Source: Burkholderiales bacterium (lineage in GTDB: Bacteria; Pseudomonadota; Gammaproteobacteria; Burkholderiales; SG8-41). Taken from it: a stretch of DNA of 40,989 bases. Of the stretch, positions 1 through 7,254 are shown piece by piece (the first letter of the stretch is position 1; the number at the start of each line of letters is the position of its first letter). The position numbers and the translations under genes are program-made. The notes under the pieces were generated by a model that saw only the letters and a list, made by a program, of their open reading frames with translations, searched no databases and was not told where the DNA came from. The stretch covers positions 1-40,989 of the forward strand of contig JALHND010000013.1 of the NCBI GenBank assembly GCA_022843705.1. The letters run 5' to 3'.

Positions 1-99
1 ATGGGCGAATCGACCAAACCGCCTGATCCCGAGAAAGACAAGGACGTCTTTGAGGAAATCAAGGACGAGAAGAAAAAGGATGCGCCGGTATGCCGTTGA
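1..99 (+). CDS. Small charged reading frame at the window edge (possibly partial)
   Basis: An open frame with an ATG at base 1 runs for 32 codons to a TGA. The peptide is dominated by Lys, Asp and Glu (PEKDKDVFEEIKDEKKKDAP), so it looks like a soluble, disordered tail or a very small charged protein. Because the window starts exactly at this ATG, I cannot tell whether it is a complete small gene or the 3' end of a longer one. A strong terminator follows 25 bases later, which supports a real gene end. No family was recognised. Confidence 0.4.
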   Translation: MGESTKPPDPEKDKDVFEEIKDEKKKDAPVCR

Positions 100-123
100 C
101 GACGGTATGCGGCTGGTCAAATG

Positions 124-151
124 GCCCCGGCTTTGAGCCGGGGCTTTTTTT
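124..151 (+). terminator. Rho-independent terminator
   Basis: A perfect 8-bp stem (GCCCCGGC / GCCGGGGC, 124-131 and 137-144) with a 5-base loop is followed by seven T residues. It ends the transcript entering from the left edge and isolates it from the TpsB gene. Confidence 0.88.
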
Positions 152-260
152 ATGCCGGATCGCCAGGTGGTCTATTACAAACCATTGAAAAAGCTGAAAA
201 ATCTGCGATACTTCAGGCCATAAATGCGTAGTGTTGGCGGCCCGGAGCAAGCTCGGGACG

Positions 261-287
261 TTGCTATAAACCAGGGATGCCTATAAT
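261..287 (+). promoter_or_regulatory. Candidate sigma-70 promoter of the TpsB gene
   Basis: TTGCTA (261-266) and a perfect TATAAT (282-287) are separated by 15 bases. The spacing is short, so the -35 assignment is uncertain. The surrounding 150 bases are AT-rich and contain no gene. The -10 lies about 16 bases before the ATG at 303, leaving a very short leader with no clear Shine-Dalgarno. Confidence 0.4.
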
Positions 288-302
288 AAGTGTTATAAAA
301 CA

Positions 303-1895
303 ATGACTTATAAAGAGCCCGCGCGCCGACTGTGTTACCTCCTGCTGCTGTCCTGGATCTGCGCGCTTCCTGCCATGGCGCAGGAAGAGGCGATCCCCGC
401 ACCCAAATTTGCCATCAAAAGCTTCGAGGTGACCGGCGACTCGATCCTCGGCGCCGAACTCGTGCAACGCCTGGTGACACCGTTCACCGGAAGCAACAAG
501 GACTTCGGCGACGTGCAGCGCGCGCTGGAGGCACTCGAAGCGGAATACCGCAGCCGTGGTTATGGCGTGATCCAGGTGGCCTTGCCGGAGCAGGACATCA
601 CCCGCGGCGTGGTCCGCTTCACCATCATCCAGCCGAAAATCGGCAAGGTCACCGTCGAGGGCAACCAGCATTTCAGCGAGGCGAACGTGCGCCGCGCGCT
701 GCCGTCGGTGAAGGAGGGCGAGACGCCCAATTCCAATGCCGTTGCGCGCAACCTGCAGATTGCGGCCGAGCATCCGGTCAAGCAGACCAGCGTGCTGCTG
801 CGTTCGGGCGCCAACGAGGGCGTGGTCGACGTCAATGTCCGCGTCACCGACAGCCGGCCCTGGCGGCTGGTGGCCACGCTGGATGACAGCGGCACCTCGG
901 ACACCGGTTACACCCGCCTGGGCCTCGGGTTCCAGCACACCAACCTGTTCGACCGCGACCACACGCTGTCGCTGCAATACATCACCTCGCCCGACAAGAT
1001 GGACCAGGTGGCGATCTACGGTTTCGGTTACCGCATTCCCTATTACCGCCTGAACAGCTCGCTGGACCTGTTTGCCGGTTATTCGGATGTTGATTCCGGT
1101 ACGGTGGCCGGACTGTTCAACGTCAGTGGCAGCGGCACCATTTTCGGCGGACGCTGGAATTATTACCTGCCGAAATGGGATGACATCGAACACAAGGCCT
1201 ATCTCGGCCTCGACTACCGCGCCTACAAGAACAATGTGACGCTGGGCGGTGTCGGTTTCGTGCCGGACATCACCGTGCATCCGGTATCCGTCGGTTATGC
1301 CGGCGTCAAACGCATGACCGCCAGCGAATGGTCATTCAATGCCTCACTGGCCGCCAATATTCCCGGGGGCAACGACGGCACGGCCGCGGATTTCCGCCGC
1401 ACCCGGGGCAATGCCACCGAGAATTACGTGATCCTCAGGGCCGGCACCAGCTTCGCGCATGCCTTCCGCAATGAATGGCAGGCAAGGGCCGCGCTGACCG
1501 CCCAGTACACCGAAAACGCGCTGATCCCCGGCGAGCAGTTCGGCATCGGCGGGGCGGATACCGTGCGCGGCTACCTGCCGCGCGAGGCCGCCAATGATCG
1601 TGGTTATGCGGCACAACTGGAGCTCTACACCCCCAACTTTGCCGACAAGGTCGGCCTGGACGACAAGTGGCGCACCCGCCTGGTCGGTTTTTACGATTTC
1701 GGCGGCGTTTCCCGCAACAATGCCACCCCCGGCGAGCAGGCCGGCAAATTCCTGGCCAGTACCGGCATCGGCCTGCGCCTGTCCTTCGGCAAAAGCGTCA
1801 GCCTGCGGGTCGACCTGGCACAGATCCTCAAGGATCACGGCACCCGCCAGACCGACGACCAGCGCCTGAACGCCAGCCTGGCGATCATCTACTGA
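303..1895 (+). CDS. Two-partner secretion outer-membrane transporter (TpsB, ShlB/FhaC/HecB family)
   Basis: This 530-residue protein begins with a signal peptide (hydrophobic LCYLLLLSWICALPAMA, cleavage near residue 26). A POTRA region follows at roughly residues 36-190 (FAIKSFEVTGDSILG, then GKVTVEGNQHFSEANVRRAL). The C-terminal half is a beta-barrel rich in alternating aromatic strands and ends in a terminal tyrosine, as is usual for outer-membrane proteins. The VRGY motif of the conserved barrel loop is at residues 421-424. Family members export large beta-helical TpsA adhesins or haemolysins. No TpsA gene lies downstream, so the partner must be elsewhere or left of the window. There is no clear ribosome-binding site before the ATG. 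A general Omp85-family role is possible, but the ShlB-type layout fits better. Confidence 0.85.
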   Translation: MTYKEPARRLCYLLLLSWICALPAMAQEEAIPAPKFAIKSFEVTGDSILGAELVQRLVTPFTGSNKDFGDVQRALEALEAEYRSRGYGVIQVALPEQDITRGVVRFTIIQPKIGKVTVEGNQHFSEANVRRALPSVKEGETPNSNAVARNLQIAAEHPVKQTSVLLRSGANEGVVDVNVRVTDSRPWRLVATLDDSGTSDTGYTRLGLGFQHTNLFDRDHTLSLQYITSPDKMDQVAIYGFGYRIPYYRLNSSLDLFAGYSDVDSGTVAGLFNVSGSGTIFGGRWNYYLPKWDDIEHKAYLGLDYRAYKNNVTLGGVGFVPDITVHPVSVGYAGVKRMTASEWSFNASLAANIPGGNDGTAADFRRTRGNATENYVILRAGTSFAHAFRNEWQARAALTAQYTENALIPGEQFGIGGADTVRGYLPREAANDRGYAAQLELYTPNFADKVGLDDKWRTRLVGFYDFGGVSRNNATPGEQAGKFLASTGIGLRLSFGKSVSLRVDLAQILKDHGTRQTDDQRLNASLAIIY

Positions 1896-1920
1896 TCGCG
1901 GGCAGGGGGCAGCCAAGCCC

Positions 1921-1948
1921 TTGATCCGGCGGGTTGTTGCTGTATAAT
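1921..1948 (+). promoter_or_regulatory. Sigma-70 promoter of the rpsF operon
   Basis: TTGATC (1921-1926), a 16-base spacer and a perfect TATAAT (1943-1948) form a strong promoter about 100 bases upstream of rpsF, as expected for a ribosomal-protein operon with a regulated leader. Confidence 0.75.
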
Positions 1949-1957
1949 CCCGCCCTT

Positions 1958-2021
1958 CGCGCGGCATATGCCGCGCGTTTTGTTCATACCCGTCCTTGCC
2001 GCACCGTGCTCGCATCACGGG
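1958..2021 (+). promoter_or_regulatory. Structured leader of the rpsF operon (possible S6:S18 autoregulatory site)
   Basis: The leader contains a perfect 20-base palindrome (1958-1977, CGCGCGGCAT then its complement) followed by TTTTGTT. A second element is CCCGT (1989-1993) pairing with ACGGG (2017-2021), enclosing a segment with CCG triplets. In other bacteria the S6:S18 complex represses its own mRNA through a hairpin carrying a CCG bulge. The match here is suggestive only and was judged by eye. Confidence 0.4.
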
Positions 2022-2049
2022 CGGCCCAACAGCCCAAAAGGAGAAATTG

Positions 2050-2454
2050 ATGCGACATTACGAAATCGTTTTGATCGTCCATCCGGACCAAAGCGAGCAG
2101 GTGCCGGCGATGCTTGAGCGTTATCGCCAGATGATCACCGGCCGCAAGGGCGCGATCCACCGCCTCGAAGACTGGGGCCGCCGCCAGCTGACCTACCCGA
2201 TCCAGAAACTGCACAAGGCGCATTACGTGCTCATGAACATCGAGTGCGACAATGAAACCCTGCTCGAGCTGGAACACGCTTTCAAATTCAACGATGCGGT
2301 GCTGCGCCACCTGACCGTCAGCATGGAAGAGGCCGTCACCGGCCCCTCGCCGATGATGCGGGAAGAGAAGTCGCGTCCGGTCCCCGCCGCCAGCGATGAG
2401 GCCGCCAAACCTGCGGCGGCAGCGCCTGCGGCGGCAACGGAGAACGCGGCCTAG
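2050..2454 (+). CDS. rpsF: 30S ribosomal protein S6
   Basis: This is a 134-residue S6 with the typical start [19 protein letters not shown] and the conserved segment of the family ([19 protein letters not shown]). S6 binds 16S rRNA in the platform of the small subunit together with S18. A Pro/Ala-rich tail of about 30 residues extends beyond the core fold. The ATG at 2050 was chosen over an upstream in-frame ATG because AAAAGGAG sits just before it and homologues start with MRHYE. It is the first gene of the rpsF-priB-rpsR-rplI operon. Confidence 0.97.
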   Translation: MRHYEIVLIVHPDQSEQVPAMLERYRQMITGRKGAIHRLEDWGRRQLTYPIQKLHKAHYVLMNIECDNETLLELEHAFKFNDAVLRHLTVSMEEAVTGPSPMMREEKSRPVPAASDEAAKPAAAAPAAATENAA

Positions 2455-2465
2455 GCTGCGGCAAG

Positions 2466-2762
2466 GTGAGCGGAAACACGGTCAGCCTGACAGCAACACT
2501 GGCCGCGATGGAACCGCTGCGCCACACCCCCGCCGGCCTTCCGGTCGTCGATTTCACCCTGGCCCACGCTTCGCAGCAGACTGAAGCGGGCAATCCGAGG
2601 CAGGTGGAATTCGAAATGCCGGCCAAGGCCACCGGTGAAATCGCCACCCGGGTCGCAAAGATGCGCCAGGGCTGCATGGTGGAAGCGCAGGGATTCCTGA
2701 ACCGCAAGCATCGCATGAGCAGGCAGATGGTCCTGCACGTCACGAACATTGAAATGATCTAG
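2466..2762 (+). CDS. priB: Primosomal replication protein N (PriB)
   Basis: A 98-residue single-stranded-DNA-binding OB-fold protein that helps PriA reload DnaB at stalled forks. The sequence resembles a shortened [24 protein letters not shown] at the start, then [10 protein letters not shown] and [12 protein letters not shown]. The start codon is GTG, 11 bases after the rpsF stop, with only a weak AAGG just before it, so translation is probably coupled to rpsF. Its position between rpsF and rpsR matches Beta- and Gammaproteobacteria and links it to dnaB downstream. Confidence 0.93.
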   Translation: MSGNTVSLTATLAAMEPLRHTPAGLPVVDFTLAHASQQTEAGNPRQVEFEMPAKATGEIATRVAKMRQGCMVEAQGFLNRKHRMSRQMVLHVTNIEMI

Positions 2763-2772
2763 GAGAAGCAAA

Positions 2773-3066
2773 ATGCCGAGAATGGGCGGAAGTGGTGGCA
2801 AAGGGAAGTTCAAGGGCAAGGGCAAGGACGGCCGCAAGAAGGGCAACGCGCTGTTCCGTCGCCGCAAGTTCTGCCGGTTCACTGCCGAGGGCATCAAGCA
2901 GGTGGACTACAAGGACATCAACCTGCTGAAGGATTTCATCAACGAAAACGGCAGGATCATCCCGGCCCGCATCACGGGCACCAAGGCGCGTTACCAGCGC
3001 CAGCTGTCGATCGCGGTCAAGCGCGCGCGTTTCCTCGCGCTGCTCCCGTACACCGACCTGCACTGA
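2773..3066 (+). CDS. rpsR: 30S ribosomal protein S18
   Basis: A 97-residue S18 carrying the family core [13 protein letters not shown] and [20 protein letters not shown]. It has a Gly/Lys-rich N-terminal extension of about 25 residues ([20 protein letters not shown]), longer than in E. coli. It partners S6 on the 30S platform. An AGGAG sequence precedes the ATG, and the gene begins 10 bases after priB. Confidence 0.97.
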   Translation: MPRMGGSGGKGKFKGKGKDGRKKGNALFRRRKFCRFTAEGIKQVDYKDINLLKDFINENGRIIPARITGTKARYQRQLSIAVKRARFLALLPYTDLH

Positions 3067-3076
3067 GAGGCCAGAC

Positions 3077-3529
3077 ATGCAAGTCATTCTTCTTGAAAAA
3101 GTCATCAACCTCGGCACGCTGGGCGACGTGGTCCGCGTGAAGGACGGTTATGCCCGCAACTTCCTGATCCCGCAGGGCAAGGCCAAGCGCGCGACGACCG
3201 CGAATCTCGCGGAATTCGAGAAACGCCGCGCCGAACTGGAAAAGGCCCATGCCGAAGTGCTGGCGCAGGCCCAGGACAAGGCGACCAAGCTCGAAGGGCT
3301 GATGCTGCAGATCACCCTGAAGGCCGGCGTCGACGGCAAACTTTTCGGTTCGGTGACGAACTCGGACATTTCGGAAGCGCTGAAGAAGCAGGGCTTTGAT
3401 GTGCCGAAGGCTCTCGTCCGCATGCCGGAAGGCCCGCTGAAAATGATCGGCGATTATCCGATCAAGCTTGCGCTGCATGCCGATGTGGTGGCTTCGATCA
3501 CCGTCTCGGTGCTTGGCGAAAGCGCCTGA
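3077..3529 (+). CDS. rplI: 50S ribosomal protein L9
   Basis: A 150-residue L9 with the N-terminal rRNA-binding domain ([19 protein letters not shown], then [13 protein letters not shown]), the long connecting helix, and the C-terminal domain ([10 protein letters not shown]). Length and order match the family. It follows rpsR after 10 bases with a GAGAGG ribosome-binding site and is the last ribosomal gene before a terminator. Confidence 0.97.
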   Translation: MQVILLEKVINLGTLGDVVRVKDGYARNFLIPQGKAKRATTANLAEFEKRRAELEKAHAEVLAQAQDKATKLEGLMLQITLKAGVDGKLFGSVTNSDISEALKKQGFDVPKALVRMPEGPLKMIGDYPIKLALHADVVASITVSVLGESA

Positions 3530-3573
3530 GCGGAGTGCATCCGCACTGAATCCAAAGTGTTTTTTGGAGTTGC

Positions 3574-3603
3574 AAAAAAGGGCTGGCGACAGCCCTTTTT
3601 TTT
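3574..3603 (+). terminator. Rho-independent terminator after rplI
   Basis: A six-base A run, then stem GGGCTG/CAGCCC (3580-3585 and 3590-3595) with loop GCGA, then eight T residues. The A run pairs with the T run, lengthening the hairpin. It separates the ribosomal operon from dnaB, which must therefore have its own promoter or depend on read-through. Confidence 0.9.
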
Positions 3604-3663
3604 CGCTACATTGAATCGCGGCTGCGGCTCCTGCAGTCTTTCGGATTCAATAAAAATCCGTTA

Positions 3664-3682
3664 ATAATCAAATACTTATAAT
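3664..3682 (-). repeat. AT-rich repeat copy A, overlapping the candidate dnaB -10 box
   Basis: Read on the minus strand this is attataagtatttgattat, identical over 19 bases to the plus-strand copy at 20759-20777 and related to 35779-35795. On the plus strand it contains TATAAT (3677-3682), 12 bases before the dnaB start. The best -35 is unclear. Just upstream, CGGAT/ATCCG (3642-3646 and 3656-3660) can form a small hairpin. Confidence 0.6.
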
Positions 3683-3694
3683 ATACCCTACATC

Positions 3695-5104
3695 ATGGTC
3701 CAGGTTGTCACGCCGTTTGCCAAGGATGCCCAGCTCGAAGCCGCGCGCACGCCGCCGCATTCGGTCGAAGCCGAGCAATCCGTGCTCGGCGGCCTGCTGC
3801 TCGACAACGCGGCCTGGGACCGTGTCGCCGATGTCATCACCGAAGGCGATTTCTACCGCGCCGACCACCGGACGATTTTCCAGGCGATCGCGCAGCTGAT
3901 CGAACTCAACCGGCCCGCCGATTCGCTGACCGTCACCGAAAACCTGGAGCGCAGCGGCAAACTCGCGGAAGCCGGCAGCCAGGCCTACATCGCTTCGCTG
4001 GCCCTTAATACGCCCAGCGCCGCCAACATCCGCCGTTATGCGGAAATCGTCCGCGAGCGCTCGGTGCTGCGCAACCTCGCCGCGGTGGGCACCGCCATCG
4101 CCGATTCGGCCTACAGCCCCAGCGGCAAGGACGCCCATGTGCTGATCGACGAGGCCGAGGCCAAGGTGTTCCAGATCGCCGAGGCCGGCGCCAAGACGCG
4201 GCAGGGTTTCACCAAGATCGATCCGCTGCTGACCGAGACCGTCGAGCGCATCGACATGCTCTACAGCCGCGAAAACAAGCATGACGTGATCGGGCTCGCC
4301 ACCGGTTTCGTCGACCTCGATCGCATGACCTCCGGCCTGCAGCCGGGCGAACTGATCGTCATCGCCGGCCGGCCGTCGATGGGCAAGACCGCGCTGGCGA
4401 TGAACATGGTGGAAAATGCCGCGCTCGACAGCAAGAAAGCAGTGGCGGTGTTCAGCATGGAGATGTCAGGCCCGCAGCTGGCGATGCGGATGATCGGTTC
4501 CGTGGGGCGGGTGGATCAGCACGAGCTGCGCACCGGGACCTTCAAGGAGGACGACTGGCCGCGGCTGGTGGATGCGGTGGGCAAGCTCAACGATGCGCAG
4601 ATCTACATCGACGACACCGCCGGGCTGAACTGCCTCGAGGTGCGCTCCCGCGCGCGGCGCATGCACCGCCAGTGCGGCGGCCTGGCGCTGATCGTGGTCG
4701 ATTACCTGCAGCTGATGTCGGGCACCTCCGGCGGCGGCCGCGACGAGAACCGCGCCACCGAGATCGCAGAGATTTCGCGTTCGCTGAAGGGCATCGCCAA
4801 GGAACTGAAGGTGCCGGTGATCGCGCTGTCGCAGCTCAACCGCGGCGTCGACTCGCGCCAGGACAAGCGGCCGATGATGTCGGACCTGCGCGAATCCGGT
4901 GCCATCGAGCAGGACGCGGACGTGATCCTGTTCATCTACCGCGACGAGGTCTACAACCAGGATTCGCCGCGCAAGGGCATTGCCGAAATCATCATCGCCA
5001 AGCAGAGGAACGGCCCGGTCGGCAAGATCGACCTGACCTTCCTCGGCCGCCACACCCGCTTCGAGAACTATGCCGGCGGCGGCATCGGCGGCCCGGACTA
5101 CTGA
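3695..5104 (+). CDS. dnaB: Replicative DNA helicase DnaB
   Basis: A 469-residue hexameric 5'-3' helicase of the replication fork. The N-terminal DnaB domain begins at the conserved PHSVEAEQSVLGGLLLD. The C-terminal RecA-like domain has Walker A GRPSMGKT (residues 225-232) and Walker B LIVVDYLQLM, followed by LSQLNRGVDSR and SDLRESGAIEQDADV. No intein interrupts the gene. The ATG has no obvious Shine-Dalgarno and lies 12 bases after a TATAAT. The position after rplI and priB is the usual betaproteobacterial order. Confidence 0.97.
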   Translation: MVQVVTPFAKDAQLEAARTPPHSVEAEQSVLGGLLLDNAAWDRVADVITEGDFYRADHRTIFQAIAQLIELNRPADSLTVTENLERSGKLAEAGSQAYIASLALNTPSAANIRRYAEIVRERSVLRNLAAVGTAIADSAYSPSGKDAHVLIDEAEAKVFQIAEAGAKTRQGFTKIDPLLTETVERIDMLYSRENKHDVIGLATGFVDLDRMTSGLQPGELIVIAGRPSMGKTALAMNMVENAALDSKKAVAVFSMEMSGPQLAMRMIGSVGRVDQHELRTGTFKEDDWPRLVDAVGKLNDAQIYIDDTAGLNCLEVRSRARRMHRQCGGLALIVVDYLQLMSGTSGGGRDENRATEIAEISRSLKGIAKELKVPVIALSQLNRGVDSRQDKRPMMSDLRESGAIEQDADVILFIYRDEVYNQDSPRKGIAEIIIAKQRNGPVGKIDLTFLGRHTRFENYAGGGIGGPDY

Positions 5105-5119
5105 GCCGCCGGCGGCGGG

Positions 5120-6556
5120 TCAGAGCACTTCAGCCGCCTGATCCGCCAGCCGCGAACGCTCGCCGCGCATCAGCGTGACATGGCCGCCATGCGGCCAGCC
5201 CTTCATCCGGTCCACCACGTAGGTCAGGCCCGAACTGCCCTCGGTCAGGTACGGCGTGTCGATCTGTGAAATGTTGCCGAGGCAGACCACCTTGGTGCCG
5301 GGGCCGGCGCGGGTGATCAGCGTTTTCATCTGCTTCGGCGTCAGGTTCTGCGCCTCGTCGATGATCAGGAACTTGTTGAGGAAGGTGCGTCCGCGCATGA
5401 AGTTCAGCGACTTGACCTTGATCCGCGTACGGATCAGGTCGCGCGTCGCCGCGCGGCCCCATTCGCCGGCCTCGTCATCGGTCTTGTTGAGCACGTCGAG
5501 GTTGTCCTCCAGCGCGCCCATCCAGGGATTCATCTTTTCCTCCTCGGTGCCGGGCAGGAAGCCGATGTCCTCGCCGACCGGCACGGTGACCCGGGTGACG
5601 ATGATTTCGGAGAACAGTTTTTCATCCAGCGTCTGCGCCAGGCCCGCGGCCAGCGTCATCAGCGTCTTGCCGCTGCCGGCCTGGCCGAGCAGGGTGATGA
5701 AATCGATGTCGGGATTCATCAGCGCATTGAGCGCGAAATTCTGCTCGCGGTTGCGCGCGGTGATGCCCCAGACGCTGTTGCGGTTGTGGCTGTGGTCCTT
5801 CAGTGTCTGCAGGATCGCGGTCTTGCCGCTGACCTCGCGCACCTGAGCCTGGAAGGGCTGGTCACCCTCCAGAAAGACGAACTGGTTGACCAGCAGGCTG
5901 CGGCACAGCGGACCGCTGACCCGGTAATAGGTGTGTCCCGCCTGCTGCCAGGACTCCATGTTCTTGCCGTGGGTGTCCCAGAAGTCGGCCGGCAGCGCGC
6001 AGATGCCGGTGTAGAGCAGGTCGGTGTCTTCCAGCACCTTGTCGTTGAAATAATCCTCGGCGGCGAGCCCCAGCGCGCGCGCCTTGATGCGCATGTTGAT
6101 GTCCTTGGACACCAGGATCACCTGCCGCTTGGGATGTGTTTCCTGCAGGTGTTTCACCACGCCGATGATCTGGTTGTCCGCCTTGCCGCTGGGCAGGCTC
6201 GCAGGCAGCTGGGCGTTGATCGCCTCGGTCTGCAGGAAGGCACGCCCCGAGACCGATTTGTCGCCGCGCATCTCCAGCGGGATGCCGCCGGTGATGTCGC
6301 CCTCCAGCGCGCCGACCAGTTCGTCGAGGTAACGGCTCGCCTGGCGCGCATTGCGCGAAACCTCCGACATGCCCTTCTTGTTGTTGTCCAGCTCCTCGAG
6401 CGTGGCCATCGGGATGAAAATGTCGTGTTCCTCGAAGCGGAACAGGCTGGTGGGATCGTGCATCAGGACATTGGTGTCCAGCACGAACAGCTTGGTGGCG
6501 GCAGTGGCGATGCGGGTGACGACGGCGGAAGAGGGTGCTGCCTTGCGCTGGATCAT
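5120..6556 (-). CDS. PIN domain-PhoH ATPase fusion (YlaK-like PhoH2)
   Basis: This 478-residue protein has an N-terminal PIN nuclease domain (FVLDTNVLMHDP, acidic residues from Asp27, then LEELD and VSKDINMRIKARALG). A PhoH-type ATPase domain follows with Walker A GQAGSGKT (291-298) and Walker B LIIDEAQN (397-404). PIN-PhoH proteins are described as RNA helicase/RNases. I chose the ATG at 6556 because AGGAGG lies seven bases upstream. The open frame continues to 6670, but that stretch has no ribosome-binding site and overlaps the end of the peroxiredoxin gene. It converges with dnaB with a 15-base gap. Confidence 0.9.
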   Translation of the reverse strand: MIQRKAAPSSAVVTRIATAATKLFVLDTNVLMHDPTSLFRFEEHDIFIPMATLEELDNNKKGMSEVSRNARQASRYLDELVGALEGDITGGIPLEMRGDKSVSGRAFLQTEAINAQLPASLPSGKADNQIIGVVKHLQETHPKRQVILVSKDINMRIKARALGLAAEDYFNDKVLEDTDLLYTGICALPADFWDTHGKNMESWQQAGHTYYRVSGPLCRSLLVNQFVFLEGDQPFQAQVREVSGKTAILQTLKDHSHNRNSVWGITARNREQNFALNALMNPDIDFITLLGQAGSGKTLMTLAAGLAQTLDEKLFSEIIVTRVTVPVGEDIGFLPGTEEEKMNPWMGALEDNLDVLNKTDDEAGEWGRAATRDLIRTRIKVKSLNFMRGRTFLNKFLIIDEAQNLTPKQMKTLITRAGPGTKVVCLGNISQIDTPYLTEGSSGLTYVVDRMKGWPHGGHVTLMRGERSRLADQAAEVL

Positions 6557-6629
6557 GTGCCTCCTGGCGGACGGGGTGAAACAGGGGCCGTGGGGAGTCC
6601 AGCCCCTGCGGAAACGGGCGCCCGGGAGG

Positions 6630-7088
6630 TCAGGCCAGGGTTCTTGCGAATTCCAGCACCTCCTGTGCATGCCCGGGAACTTTCACGCCGCGCCACTCGC
6701 GGCGGATGATGCCCTTGGCGTCGATGACGAAGGTGCTGCGCTCGATGCCGCGCACCTTCTTGCCGTACATGTTTTTCATCTTGATCACGCCGAAAGCCTT
6801 GCACGCAATCTCGTCCGCGTCACTCAGCAGATCGAAGGGCAGGCCCAGCTTGGTCTTGAAGTTTTCGTGCGATTTGAGGCTGTCGCGGGAGACACCGTAA
6901 ATCGCGCAACCGGCCTTGGCAAACTGCGGATGCAGGTCGCGGAACTGCTGACCCTCGGTGGTGCAGCCCGGTGTGTTGTCCTTCGGGTAGAAGTAGATCA
7001 CCAGGATCTGGCCGGGCGGAGGGCCCAGCCTGAAGGTCTTGCCCCCGGTGGAGGGGATTTCAAATTCCGGTGCAGGTTGGTCCAGCAC
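6630..7088 (-). CDS. bcp: Thioredoxin-dependent peroxiredoxin, BCP/PrxQ type
   Basis: A thiol peroxidase of about 152 residues that reduces hydroperoxides. The peroxidatic cysteine is in DNTPGCTTE (about residue 42). BCP of E. coli has a resolving Cys five residues later, but here that position is Gln. Another Cys about 19 residues downstream (KAGCAIYG) could act instead, or the enzyme could be one-Cys. The start is uncertain: the frame is open to a TTG at 7154. I prefer the GTG at 7088 because it gives the family-like N-terminus VLDQPAPEFEIPS and the usual length. Neither site has a clear ribosome-binding site. Confidence 0.85.
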   Translation of the reverse strand: MLDQPAPEFEIPSTGGKTFRLGPPPGQILVIYFYPKDNTPGCTTEGQQFRDLHPQFAKAGCAIYGVSRDSLKSHENFKTKLGLPFDLLSDADEIACKAFGVIKMKNMYGKKVRGIERSTFVIDAKGIIRREWRGVKVPGHAQEVLEFARTLA

Positions 7089-7207
7089 GCTGATGGGTTG
7101 CCGTGTTCGGTGTGGAGTTGAGGCTATCTTGGACGAATTCGCGGTGACATGCAACAGGCGGCGCGGATTGCCTTCAAAGGTTCATCAGGAAGAAGCATTT
7201 CCGTAAA

Positions 7208-7230
7208 CTGCGCAGGCGAAGATTGCGCAG
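7208..7230. promoter_or_regulatory. Dyad in the bcp-ugd intergenic region
   Basis: CTGCGCA (7208-7214) and TGCGCAG (7224-7230) form a perfect inverted repeat with a 9-base centre, 25 bases before ugd. It could be an operator or an mRNA hairpin near the ugd ribosome-binding site (GCGGGGGTT). No regulator was identified. Confidence 0.4.
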
Positions 7231-7254
7231 TCGAACACGATAGCGGGGGTTGTC

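Noticed and set aside
264-1280. Long minus-strand open frame opposite the TpsB gene
   Set aside because: It is a shadow of the plus-strand gene in GC-rich DNA, with no family similarity or ribosome-binding site.
3695-5104. Possible intein in dnaB
   Set aside because: The protein is of ordinary length, and the Walker A and B regions are continuous with no insert.
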